Shown: positions 25,250-32,734 of the stretch, in pieces
How positions within the stretch are numbered: position 1 is the first letter of the stretch
How the letters are laid out: every line of letters starts with the position of its first letter
Source: an uncultured Paracoccaceae bacterium
Lineage (GTDB): Bacteria > Pseudomonadota > Alphaproteobacteria > Rhodobacterales > Rhodobacteraceae
Assembly: GCA_938038825.1 (NCBI GenBank)
Contig: CALHST010000381.1
Location: forward strand, 1-32,734
DNA length: 32,734 nucleotides
Direction: 5' to 3'
The notes under the pieces: generated by a model
Database searches by the model: none
What the model was told of the DNA's origin: nothing
Seen by the model: only the letters and a program-made list of their open reading frames with translations
Position numbers and translations under genes: made by a program

Positions 25250-25975
25250 ATGCTAACCAAAAAACAACTGGACCTATTGTCGTTTATTCACAAACGTCTG
25301 CAGCGCGATGGCGTTCCGCCCAGTTTTGACGAAATGAAAGAGGCGTTGGATCTTCGGTCAAAATCCGGGATCCATCGGCTGATCACAGCGCTGGAAGACC
25401 GCGGATTTATCCGCCGCCTTGCGCACCGGGCACGCGCGATTGAAATCGTGAAACTGCCAGAGAGTCTTGGCGGCGCCCCAACACACGGGACGACTCACGG
25501 GGCGACGCATGGGTTCAACCCAAAAGTCATTGATGGCGACCGCCCCGACGTTCCGCCCCCAGCAACGGCAAAAACGATATCAACGGCCCATGTGCAGGAA
25601 TTGCCAATCATGGGCAAAATCGCAGCCGGTGTACCCATCGAAGCGATCAGTGAATCACATGCTTCTGTGGCGGTGCCCGGGCAAATGCTGAACAATGACG
25701 GTTCGCATTATGCGCTTGAAGTCAAAGGCGATTCTATGATCGAGGCAGGCATCAATGACGGAGACGTTGTTGTGATCCGCGAGACATCCAGTGTCGATAA
25801 TGGCGATATCGTTGTGGCCTTGGTCGAAGATCACGAAGCCACATTGAAATATTTCCAACGTCGTGGGCAAACCATCGCGCTGGAAGCTGCGAACCCGAAT
25901 TACGAAACCCGGGTGTTCCCAGTGGGTCATGTCAAAGTGCAAGGTAAATTGGTCGGTTTGATCCGCACTTACTGA
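25250..25975 (+). CDS. lexA: LexA repressor
   Basis: LexA represses SOS genes and cleaves itself when RecA is activated by DNA damage. The 241-residue protein has an N-terminal winged helix-turn-helix (1-68, recognition region DLRSKSGIHRLITALEDRGF), a linker (69-115) and an S24 peptidase domain. The scissile pair is A126-G127 (KIAAGVPI), with the Ser/Lys dyad S162 (GDSMIEAG) and K200 (EATLKYF). GGAGG lies nine bases before the ATG. The linker carries a short THG repeat (78-88) and the protein is longer than E. coli LexA (202), as usual in Alphaproteobacteria. An SOS box covers its own promoter. It converges on comEC with a nine-base gap. Confidence 0.97.
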   Translation: MLTKKQLDLLSFIHKRLQRDGVPPSFDEMKEALDLRSKSGIHRLITALEDRGFIRRLAHRARAIEIVKLPESLGGAPTHGTTHGATHGFNPKVIDGDRPDVPPPATAKTISTAHVQELPIMGKIAAGVPIEAISESHASVAVPGQMLNNDGSHYALEVKGDSMIEAGINDGDVVVIRETSSVDNGDIVVALVEDHEATLKYFQRRGQTIALEAANPNYETRVFPVGHVKVQGKLVGLIRTY

Positions 25976-25984
25976 ACGCGCGGG

Positions 25985-28045
25985 CTATTTCGGCCACCCA
26001 GACCAAATCCGATCGCCCGCGATTTCGCGGGCGGTTGTGATTTTTACTATCCCTTGCGCATCAATATCCAAGGCAACTGCGCCGCTGCGGCGCAAGCTAT
26101 CCGGATCAAAGACCACACAGGATTTATTGTCAGCTGACAATTTTGCATTGCTCACCAAAATGGCCGCCGGGCACTTTGCAACCGTAGCCGAGGCTTTTTT
26201 GCCGGTCACATGCCACACAGTCTGGTTCCCAAGTTCGGCGGCAGTCACAGGCGCGGCTTGCACAGGCCATTCCTTGGACCAACGATCAAATGCATCGAAC
26301 TGTGCGCTCATATCGCCATCGTTTTCCAACCAGTTCGTTGCCACAAAGCCGGACCCTTTAGCACGGCTTAATGCGCGCCCTGCGTCAGTCATCACGCCGA
26401 CCAGCCCGCCCGTATCCGCGATCAAAATTTGCGGCCGCGTGCTTTGTGACCAAAGTCCAAAGGCAACGATCATTGGCAAAACCCCAACCCAGCGCCCGCG
26501 CCCCTGAATAAGCACAACGCCCATCCCCCCAGCAGCGATCATCGGCAAAACCCACGGCCCGGGGCCAACAACAAAGCTGCGCGCGCCGGGCAATCCTGCA
26601 ACATAGGCTGCCACCTCCAGAATCCACCAAAGACCCAGCCCCATGATCTGCAAGCCTATGTCCGCGAGACCAACCAGCGACAAAACGGCCGACAAAACAG
26701 CAGCAGGCACGACAACGATTCCCATGACGGGAACACTCAAGACATTGGCGAACAGTCCGTAATGTGACACGGCGTTGAAATGCGCTGCAGCAAATGGGGC
26801 CGTTGCCAGCCCTGCGACCGCGGACGAGATGAAAACTGCCGAGACCGGTTGGAGCCACCTTGGTAAGGACCAGGTCGAATCCCGAATGGCATTAAATACA
26901 GCCACAAGCGCGACCGTTGCAGCAAACGACATTTGGAAACCGGGGCCCAGCAACGCCTCGGGCCGCAGAAACAAAACGATCATAGCGGCGATTGCCACGG
27001 CTCGGATGGAAATGGCACGGCGATCCAACATGACAGCGAAAAGGGCAACTGCCGCCATCGCATACGCCCGTTCAGTCGACACGTTTCCACCGGACAGGAT
27101 GAAATACCCAGTGGCGGCAATCAGCGCACCCACAGCGGCGATCCGTTTGGTGGGCCAATACAGCGCAACAAAGGGAATGGCTGATAGGACAATGCGCAAC
27201 GCAGCAAACACGCACCCTGTCAAAAGCCCCATGTGCAGACCGGAAATCGCCAAAAGATGCGCCAAATTACTGGCCCGTAGCGCCTTTAATGCGTCCTGCC
27301 CCATTCCGCTGCGATCCCCGGACGTCACAGCAGCACCAAACCCGCCTATGTCCCCAGACAAACTGTTTTGAACAAACCGGGATAAGGCCAGCCGTACACG
27401 GAATACTTTCCCCGCCCAATCATCTGTTTGGGGAGGCCCCGCGTTAACCATAGGCACGCGCGTGTATCCAACCCCGCCAAGTTGACCGAACCAACTGTGG
27501 CGCTGAAAATCAAAACCGCCTGGTTCTACCGGACCGCCGGGCGGTGAGACATGGCCCGTTGTCATGACATGTGCGCCGGGCCTTAAGTCCGGGCCACCAG
27601 CCGCAGCCCCATGCAGGGATACCCGCACCCGAACGGGCATCTCGTCCGGTGACAGTTTGGGCAATGTGACACGATCCAACGTGACGCGCACAGCATCCGA
27701 AGCGGACCTGTCCAGTCCAATGACACGCCCCTCAATCGGGCCATAATACCGCCATTCCAACACCGGTGCGGCCACTGAATGGGTACGCCATCCGGCCACC
27801 GAAAACCCGGCCGCGATCAACGCCAAAGCAACCACAACTGGCCCAAACAGCGTCGCGCCATACCGAATGGCACACAAAAAACTGATCACAGCACACCCCG
27901 CAAAGGTCCAAAGCAACCAGATCGTGGGTTCTTCTTTCAACGTAAAGAACCCCCCAATTCCTGTCGCGAACAGAACCGGGGACCACGGGAACAGATGTCC
28001 GCGTTGCTGATCAAGCACATCTGACAGCCTTTGCGTCACATGCAT
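25985..28045 (-). CDS. comEC: ComEC/Rec2-family DNA uptake channel
   Basis: ComEC is the inner-membrane channel that moves single-stranded DNA into the cytoplasm during natural transformation. The 686-residue protein has N-terminal helices (about 20-105), an OB-like DUF4131 region (about 110-210), and the multi-helix Competence domain (about 230-510) with LLAISGLHMGLLTGCVFAAL, LSGGNVSTERAYAMAAVALF and GPGFQMSFAATVALVAVF. The C-terminus (about 520-686) is a shorter soluble part without a recognisable HxHxDH metallo-beta-lactamase motif, so the nuclease seen in some ComEC proteins may be absent or degenerate. Other competence genes are not here. It faces lexA and is divergent from gltX, 72 bp away. 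Confidence 0.92.
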   Translation of the reverse strand: MHVTQRLSDVLDQQRGHLFPWSPVLFATGIGGFFTLKEEPTIWLLWTFAGCAVISFLCAIRYGATLFGPVVVALALIAAGFSVAGWRTHSVAAPVLEWRYYGPIEGRVIGLDRSASDAVRVTLDRVTLPKLSPDEMPVRVRVSLHGAAAGGPDLRPGAHVMTTGHVSPPGGPVEPGGFDFQRHSWFGQLGGVGYTRVPMVNAGPPQTDDWAGKVFRVRLALSRFVQNSLSGDIGGFGAAVTSGDRSGMGQDALKALRASNLAHLLAISGLHMGLLTGCVFAALRIVLSAIPFVALYWPTKRIAAVGALIAATGYFILSGGNVSTERAYAMAAVALFAVMLDRRAISIRAVAIAAMIVLFLRPEALLGPGFQMSFAATVALVAVFNAIRDSTWSLPRWLQPVSAVFISSAVAGLATAPFAAAHFNAVSHYGLFANVLSVPVMGIVVVPAAVLSAVLSLVGLADIGLQIMGLGLWWILEVAAYVAGLPGARSFVVGPGPWVLPMIAAGGMGVVLIQGRGRWVGVLPMIVAFGLWSQSTRPQILIADTGGLVGVMTDAGRALSRAKGSGFVATNWLENDGDMSAQFDAFDRWSKEWPVQAAPVTAAELGNQTVWHVTGKKASATVAKCPAAILVSNAKLSADNKSCVVFDPDSLRRSGAVALDIDAQGIVKITTAREIAGDRIWSGWPK
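26014..26045 (+). terminator. Possible lexA terminator inside the 3' end of comEC
   Basis: CGCCCGCG (26014-26021) and CGCGGGCG (26026-26033) form a perfect 8-bp stem with loop ATTT, 39 bases after the lexA stop. TTTTT follows at 26041-26045 after a short GTTGTGA spacer. The stem is strong but the T-run is displaced by seven bases, so termination is plausible, not certain. The hairpin also encodes comEC residues. Confidence 0.4.
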
Positions 28046-28117
28046 CGGGTTGCTCCCCGCTCTTGCACTGGCTAGGTAGTCCCAAAGCCTATTCCGCTCA
28101 TGGTTAACAAAGGTTGA

Positions 28118-29542
28118 ATGCTTGTTATGACCACGCCTGTTGTCACTCGGTTTGCCCCCTCACCCACAGGGTTCCTGCATATTGGCGGCGCCCGCACGGC
28201 GCTGTTTAATTGGCTTTATGCCCGGGGTCGTGGCGGTAAATTCCTGCTGCGCATCGAAGACACGGATCGTGCGCGCTCGACCCCCGAAGCGACAGAGGCC
28301 ATCTTGCAGGGTCTTAGATGGCTGGGGCTGGATTGGGATGGCGAACCTGTATCGCAATTCGACGGGGCCGCGCGCCATGCAGAGGTCGCCAATAGCCTGT
28401 TGGCAGACGGAAAAGCCTATAAATGCTTTTCTACGCAAGATGAGATTGCTGCGTTTCGGGAGGCTGCAAAAGCCGAAGGACGCAGCACGTTATTCCAATC
28501 CCCATGGCGGGACGTGCCCGCGGCTGACCACCCGGACGCGCCTTATGTCATTCGAATCAAATCCCCCGAATCCGGCAGCACTCTTATTCACGATCAGGTG
28601 CAAGGTGATGTCACCATCCGCAACGATCAACTGGATGATATGGTCCTGCTGCGATCTGACGGAACGCCAGTCTATATGTTGGCTGTGGTGGTTGATGACC
28701 ATGACATGGGTGTGACCCACGTCATTCGCGGCGACGACCATCTAAACAATGCCGCGCGCCAGCAAATGGTGTATGACGCGATGGGCTGGGACATTCCCGT
28801 TTGGGCGCATATCCCATTGATCCATGGTCCAGACGGCAAAAAGCTGTCCAAGCGCCACGGCGCACTTGGTGCAGAAGAATACCAAAAGATGGGCTACCCG
28901 GCGGCTGGCATGCGCAACTATCTTGCCCGCTTGGGGTGGAGCCATGGCGACGACGAATTCTTTACGGATGCGCAGGCGCAAGAGTGGTTTGATCTGAGCG
29001 GAATAGGTAAAAGCCCCTCTCGGTTTGATGTCAAAAAGCTGGAAAACCTAAGTGGTCAGCATATTGCACAGACAGATGACGCTGCGTTGCAGCAGGAGCT
29101 TGAGGCATTTCAATCTGTGATTGCTGAAACACCGTTCACATCTTTGCAAAAAAGCGGGCTTCTAAAAGCGATGCCGCATTTGAAAGAACGTTCAAAAACC
29201 TTTCCGGAACTTCTTGATAAAGCTGCATTTGTTCTGACGTCGCGCCCGATCACGCCCGATGAGAAATCCAGCAAAGCACTTGATCCGGTATCCATTGGTA
29301 TACTGTCGCGATTGACGCCGCATCTGCAAATCGTTAATTGGTCCAGAACCGAACTTGAGACAGCATTGGGCGCCTTTGCAGACGCAGAGGGGACCAAGTT
29401 TGGAAAGCTGGCAGGGCCTTTGCGCGCTGCACTTGCTGGACGTGCTGTCACACCCTCGGTTTTTGACATGATGCTGGTCTTGGGTCGCGAAGAATCCTTG
29501 GCCCGTATCGCGGATGTTGCAGAAGGTAACGCGCCGACATAG
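28118..29542 (+). CDS. gltX: Glutamyl-tRNA synthetase
   Basis: A class I synthetase for tRNA-Glu. It may also charge tRNA-Gln in organisms using the GatCAB route. The 474-residue protein has RFAPSPTGFLHIGGARTALF (11-30) with the HIGH-type HIGG, the ATP loop KLSKR (242-246, in GKKLSKRHGALG), and a helical anticodon-binding domain (about 330-474). The zinc-binding cysteines of E. coli GltX are not apparent. Two starts are possible: 28118 (AAAGG four bases upstream) and 28127 (same site, 13 bases). The second matches typical N-termini such as MTTPVVTRF. Alphaproteobacteria often carry two gltX copies with different tRNA preference; which one this is cannot be told. Confidence 0.95.
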   Translation: MLVMTTPVVTRFAPSPTGFLHIGGARTALFNWLYARGRGGKFLLRIEDTDRARSTPEATEAILQGLRWLGLDWDGEPVSQFDGAARHAEVANSLLADGKAYKCFSTQDEIAAFREAAKAEGRSTLFQSPWRDVPAADHPDAPYVIRIKSPESGSTLIHDQVQGDVTIRNDQLDDMVLLRSDGTPVYMLAVVVDDHDMGVTHVIRGDDHLNNAARQQMVYDAMGWDIPVWAHIPLIHGPDGKKLSKRHGALGAEEYQKMGYPAAGMRNYLARLGWSHGDDEFFTDAQAQEWFDLSGIGKSPSRFDVKKLENLSGQHIAQTDDAALQQELEAFQSVIAETPFTSLQKSGLLKAMPHLKERSKTFPELLDKAAFVLTSRPITPDEKSSKALDPVSIGILSRLTPHLQIVNWSRTELETALGAFADAEGTKFGKLAGPLRAALAGRAVTPSVFDMMLVLGREESLARIADVAEGNAPT

Positions 29543-29634
29543 GCCGCCGTAATGGTTAACCTTCGTGTAACAGTCGCCTGATACCACCAACCCCGAACGT
29601 AAGAGCGGGTGCCCGTTCACAGGAAGGAACACGC

Positions 29635-30930
29635 ATGGCTGATACAAAGAAACACGCGACGCTTACCATTGGCGACGACAGCTACGAGTTACCGATTCAC
29701 TCTCCCACTGCTGGGCCCGATGTGATTGATATCCGTGCACTCTATGGAAAAGCGGGCGTGTTTACCTATGACCCCGGTTTCACATCGACCGCATCTTGCG
29801 ACAGCACCATCACCTTTATTGATGGTGGAAAAGGCGAGCTGTTGCATCGCGGTTATCCTATCGACCAATTGGCGGGCCAATCGCATTACTTAGAAGTCTG
29901 CTATTTGTTGTTGTACGGTGAACTGCCGTCCGCGGCACAACTAGAGGCCTTTGAATTCAGCATTACGCATCACACAATGCTGCACGAGCAGATGGTGAAT
30001 TTCTTCCGTGGCTTCCGTCGCGATGCGCACCCCATGGCGATCATGGTTGGTGTTGTAGGCGCGATGTCCGCGTTTTACCACGACAGCACCGATATTTCCG
30101 ACGAACGTCAGCGCGAAGTGGCGTCGCACCGGTTGATCGCCAAAATGCCGACAATTGCGGCATGGGCCTTTAAGTATCATATCGGCCAGCCATTCGTGTA
30201 TCCCCGCAATGATCTGGATTATGCGTCCAACTTCCTGCGGATGTGCTTTGCGGTTCCGGCAGAAGATTATGACGTGAACCCCATCCTCAGCCGTGCGATG
30301 GACCGGATCTTTACGTTGCATGCCGATCACGAACAAAACGCATCGACGTCGACAGTCCGTTTGGCATCGTCTTCGGGCGCGAATCCGTTTGCATGTATTG
30401 CGGCTGGTATTGCCTGTCTTTGGGGCCCGGCACATGGCGGCGCAAACCAGGCCTGCCTTGAGATGCTGGAAGAGATTGGCACTGTTGATCGTATCCCAGA
30501 GTTCATTGCACGCGCCAAAGACAAGAACGATCCGTTCCGTCTGATGGGCTTTGGCCACCGGGTTTACAAAAACCACGACCCACGTGCGACCGTGATGAAG
30601 CAATCCGCTGACGAAGTGTTGGAACTGCTGGGCGTTGAAGACAACCCAAAACTGCAAGTCGCCAAGGCGTTGGAAAAACAAGCGCTGGAAGATCCGTACT
30701 TCGCCGAGAAGAAACTGTTCCCGAATGTGGACTTTTATTCCGGCATCATTCTGGAAGCGATGGGTTTCCCGACATCCATGTTCACACCAATCTTTGCGCT
30801 AAGCCGGACAGTCGGCTGGATTTCCCAGTGGAAAGAACAGCTGGGCGATCCACAAATGAAAATCGGTCGTCCACGCCAGCTGTATCAAGGCGAAACAGCT
30901 CGCGACTATCAGGACATCGAGGACCGGTAA
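29635..30930 (+). CDS. gltA: Citrate synthase (type II)
   Basis: This enzyme condenses acetyl-CoA and oxaloacetate to citrate at the entry of the TCA cycle. The 431-residue length fits the hexameric type II enzymes. The catalytic triad is visible as H267 (HGGANQA), H308 (MGFGHRVYKNHDPRA) and D366 (NVDFYSGII). The N-terminal beta domain (KKHATLTIGDDSYELPI) is the one that binds NADH in several type II enzymes. A strong AGGAAGGAA ribosome binding site lies before the ATG. Upstream, TTAA-N7-GTAAC (29556-29571) resembles a CtrA site. A strong terminator follows the stop, so gltA is a single-gene transcript or shares one with gltX. Confidence 0.98.
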   Translation: MADTKKHATLTIGDDSYELPIHSPTAGPDVIDIRALYGKAGVFTYDPGFTSTASCDSTITFIDGGKGELLHRGYPIDQLAGQSHYLEVCYLLLYGELPSAAQLEAFEFSITHHTMLHEQMVNFFRGFRRDAHPMAIMVGVVGAMSAFYHDSTDISDERQREVASHRLIAKMPTIAAWAFKYHIGQPFVYPRNDLDYASNFLRMCFAVPAEDYDVNPILSRAMDRIFTLHADHEQNASTSTVRLASSSGANPFACIAAGIACLWGPAHGGANQACLEMLEEIGTVDRIPEFIARAKDKNDPFRLMGFGHRVYKNHDPRATVMKQSADEVLELLGVEDNPKLQVAKALEKQALEDPYFAEKKLFPNVDFYSGIILEAMGFPTSMFTPIFALSRTVGWISQWKEQLGDPQMKIGRPRQLYQGETARDYQDIEDR

Positions 30931-30951
30931 GACCGGTATTCATCAATAAAG

Positions 30952-30982
30952 AAAAACCCGCGCGTCTGACGCGGGTTTTTTT
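30952..30982. terminator. Strong bidirectional intrinsic terminator between gltA and hupE-like gene
   Basis: ACCCGCG (30956-30962) pairs with CGCGGGT (30970-30976) around loop CGTCTGA. Seven Ts follow on the plus strand (30976-30982), and five As precede the stem (30952-30956), giving a T-tract on the minus strand too. It starts 21 bases after the gltA stop. It should end gltA transcripts and may also end those of the convergent hupE-like gene. Confidence 0.88.
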
Positions 30983-31023
30983 GTTCTTTAATGCGCAAGA
31001 GCGCTTGGGCGATTGTCGTTTGG

Positions 31024-31042
31024 CGCGACACATTATGTCGCG
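31024..31042. repeat. Hairpin just beyond the hupE-like stop codon
   Basis: CGCGACA (31024-31030) and TGTCGCG (31036-31042) form a perfect 7-bp stem with loop CATTA. It lies 13 bases past the end of the minus-strand hupE-like gene. No T-tract follows on that strand, so it is more likely a 3' mRNA-end structure than a full terminator. Confidence 0.45.
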
Positions 31043-31055
31043 GCCGTAACGCCAT

Positions 31056-32228
31056 TTACAGCAACGTCCGTTCGATCACCCAATAGGCACCAATCAAAGC
31101 AATCGCGATAGATCCGGGAATCGACACAGCACGGAACATCACGGAATAGTCTTCAACCGCTGCCTCATAGGCGGGCAATTGCGCCTTCAACGCTGCCTTC
31201 ACCGAAACAAACAGAAGCAACGCCGCAACCCCAATCACAGCCAATTGACCGATTTCCACACCAATATTGAACCCAATCAGTGCCGGAACAAATTGCGCTT
31301 CGGGCAAGCCGAATTCCCCAAGAACAGACGCAAATCCCAGCCCGTGTAACAGACCAAAGCAGAAGATAATCACCGGGCGCCACGCTTTCATGTCTCGGGC
31401 AAAGATGTTTTCCACAGCGACATAAACAATGGACAGCGCGATCAAAGGTTCCACAATGCTGCCTGAAATGTTGACCCAACCCAATGCGCCTAACGCCAAG
31501 GTTACGGTATGGGCCAAAGTGAAAGACGTCACTTGCGCCAACAAGGGACGCCATGCAGTGGAAAACAAAAACAATCCCAACACAAACAGAATGTGATCTA
31601 GGCCCTTTGGCACAATGTGATCAAACCCCACGGGGATATATTCGGCAAACACACTCCAGCCAGACCGTGCAGACCCGCCGGAAACGGGCAATTCAGGGGA
31701 TTGTGACCCGCCGGACAGGAAACCGGTAAACGGCTCTTCTACCCCTTGTTGGCGCAAAACCATGTCGCCCGCGCCCTTGGGCCACGCGATTTGGATCGTT
31801 TCCCCACTTGCTGGCCCAACCAGCACCAAACGAGAGGGGCGAATCTGCTCTATATTGCCGACTTCAGGTATCACAATCTCGCGCGCGGACATCGTAACCG
31901 GTGCGCCGCCCATCGTGACCAATGGCACCCCATTCCACCCATCGACAAGGCCCGGAACCTTCTGTGCCAACACATCGGGTTCCATGGCGCGCAACGCGTC
32001 ATAATCTACGCTTTCAGTGGCTTCATCCGTATCTTCGATGCCGTCCAGATCAATTCCGGCTGCATACGCTTCGATATTCAGATCCAGCGTCAGAACGACC
32101 TCATTTTCCACGATTTCCAGGTTCGCAATGGCGGGTTGCAGCTCGTGCGCCTGTCCAACCACAGCCCAAAGGGTTGACAGAACAGCTGCAAAGAACAACT
32201 TGGACCCTATGAAAGTCTGTTTTCGCAT
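31056..32228 (-). CDS. HupE/UreJ-family membrane protein (possible Ni/Co transporter)
   Basis: A 390-residue protein of the HupE_UreJ_2 type. A signal peptide (MRKQTFIGSKLFFAAVLSTL, cleavage after about GQA at 27) precedes a periplasmic beta-rich domain (about 28-205). About six membrane helices follow, with conserved segments VPKGLDHILFVLGLFLFST, SFTLAHTVTLALGALG, FGLLHGLGFASVLGEFGL and FNIGVEIGQLAVIG. The His-rich helix motifs resemble those of nickel and cobalt permeases. The start at 32228 is chosen because GGAG lies six bases upstream and a clean signal peptide follows; the frame stays open a further 22 codons with no such features. Its 5' end overlaps the divergent DUF4198-like gene by 20 bp. 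The metal is not proven; no urease or hydrogenase genes are in the window. Confidence 0.85.
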   Translation of the reverse strand: MRKQTFIGSKLFFAAVLSTLWAVVGQAHELQPAIANLEIVENEVVLTLDLNIEAYAAGIDLDGIEDTDEATESVDYDALRAMEPDVLAQKVPGLVDGWNGVPLVTMGGAPVTMSAREIVIPEVGNIEQIRPSRLVLVGPASGETIQIAWPKGAGDMVLRQQGVEEPFTGFLSGGSQSPELPVSGGSARSGWSVFAEYIPVGFDHIVPKGLDHILFVLGLFLFSTAWRPLLAQVTSFTLAHTVTLALGALGWVNISGSIVEPLIALSIVYVAVENIFARDMKAWRPVIIFCFGLLHGLGFASVLGEFGLPEAQFVPALIGFNIGVEIGQLAVIGVAALLLFVSVKAALKAQLPAYEAAVEDYSVMFRAVSIPGSIAIALIGAYWVIERTLL

Positions 32229-32734
32229 CGCTTGCTCCGCCCTTCTTTTTTTGGCCACCGCCGTTACGGTGTCTGCCCATGAGTTTTGGATCAACCCGCT
32301 GTCCTTTCAAGTGGAACCGGGGGCTCAGATCCGTGCTGATTTCCGAAATGGCGAAGAATTCGACGGAACGCAACTGGCTTACTTCGGTCGATCCAGCAAA
32401 CGGTTGATTGTGGCGGGTCCTGATGGGGTAAAACCTCTGCAGCCACGCGATGGAGACCGCCCTGCGATCAATTTTCGTGCGAAAACCCCAGGGCTTTACG
32501 TTTTGGGCCACGAAACAAAGTCATCGGGCCTGACATACAAGACGTGGGACAAGTGGCAGAAATTTATTAAGCACAAAGATTTGACTGGGATTGCAGCCAG
32601 CCATGAATCGCGTGGCCTTCCCCGCGAAAATTTTCGCGAAGGCTATACGCGGCACGTGAAAGCGCTTGTGGCGGTTGGCAATGGCGCAGGAAAAGACCGC
32701 CGATTGGGAATGGCAACGGAATTTGTTGCCCTGA
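32209..32734 (+). CDS. DUF4198-like periplasmic protein (cut by window edge)
   Basis: The first 175 codons of an exported protein. MKVCFRIACSALLFLATAVT is a signal peptide with cleavage after about VSA (residue 23), leaving a mature N-terminus HEFWINPLSFQVEPG. The HEFW start, followed by beta-rich segments such as PGLYVLGHETKSSGLTYKTW and a lysine-rich KWQKFIKHKDL, is typical of DUF4198 proteins, some of which are linked to nickel or cobalt uptake (NikK/CbiK-like). The reading frame is open at the window end. A ribosome binding site is weak (TTGGA). The start codon lies inside the signal-peptide codons of the divergent hupE-like gene, so the two are probably a functional pair with a compact shared control region. 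Confidence 0.8.
   Translation, partial: MKVCFRIACSALLFLATAVTVSAHEFWINPLSFQVEPGAQIRADFRNGEEFDGTQLAYFGRSSKRLIVAGPDGVKPLQPRDGDRPAINFRAKTPGLYVLGHETKSSGLTYKTWDKWQKFIKHKDLTGIAASHESRGLPRENFREGYTRHVKALVAVGNGAGKDRRLGMATEFVAL
32235..32238 (-). promoter_or_regulatory. Ribosome binding site that decides the hupE-like start
   Basis: GGAG on the minus strand (CTCC at 32235-32238), six bases before the ATG at 32228-32226. It supports the shorter protein with a clean signal peptide. It lies within the coding sequence of the divergent DUF4198-like gene. Confidence 0.6.

Noticed and set aside
32229..32294. Longer start of the hupE-like frame by 22 codons
   Set aside because: These residues are charged, would spoil the signal peptide, and lack a ribosome binding site; GGAG lies six bases before the internal ATG.

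Overview
The window is an unbroken piece of bacterial chromosome, almost all of it housekeeping genes. Gene content, gene order, moderate-to-high GC and an alphaproteobacterial SOS box (GAAC-N7-GAAC) in front of lexA point to Rhodobacterales, most likely the Roseobacter group. The genus cannot be read from the sequence alone. I see no mobile element, prophage, CRISPR array, rRNA or tRNA. No stretch longer than about 205 bp lacks a gene; the largest gap is 20229-20432, between a deacetylase-like gene and trpG.

Layout. 1-1041: aroB (cut by the window edge) and aroK on the minus strand, for the shikimate pathway. 1120-3764: a divergent set made of a 50-residue membrane protein, an exported protein of unknown function and the chromosome-dimer recombinase XerD. 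3701-4519: a phosphoesterase-like gene with degenerate metal motifs, overlapping xerD tail to tail. 4584-6772: a CorC/HlyC-type CBS membrane protein coupled to a DMT-family permease. 6836-10571: enolase, an orphan membrane histidine kinase and a fatty-acid-desaturase-like protein. 10568-14152: anmK (minus), then tyrS overlapping a class I aminotransferase. 14242-18638: a PpiD-like periplasmic chaperone, trpE and an M14/AstE-like deacylase. 18645-20228: a divergent polysaccharide deacetylase (minus). 20433-25147: trpG-trpD-ung-trpC-moaC-moeA, tightly spaced or overlapping and probably one operon. 25250-28045: lexA with its own SOS-controlled promoter, facing comEC. 28118-30930: gltX and gltA, ended by a strong bidirectional terminator. 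31056-32734: hupE/ureJ-like and DUF4198-like genes, head to head, whose 5' ends overlap.

How the genes relate. Aromatic amino acid supply recurs: aroB and aroK lead to chorismate, trpE and trpGDC take chorismate to tryptophan, and tyrS uses tyrosine. trpE is split from trpGDC by two genes. DNA maintenance is also represented (xerD, ung, lexA, comEC), as are cell-envelope functions (anmK, ppiD-like, the deacetylase-like protein, the desaturase).

I do not see a convincing new multi-gene system. The observations most worth following are the 20-bp head-to-head overlap of two signal-peptide starts (32209-32228), the xerD/phosphoesterase tail overlap, two enzyme-like proteins with altered catalytic motifs, a ComEC without a visible nuclease motif, and a histidine kinase next to a desaturase.
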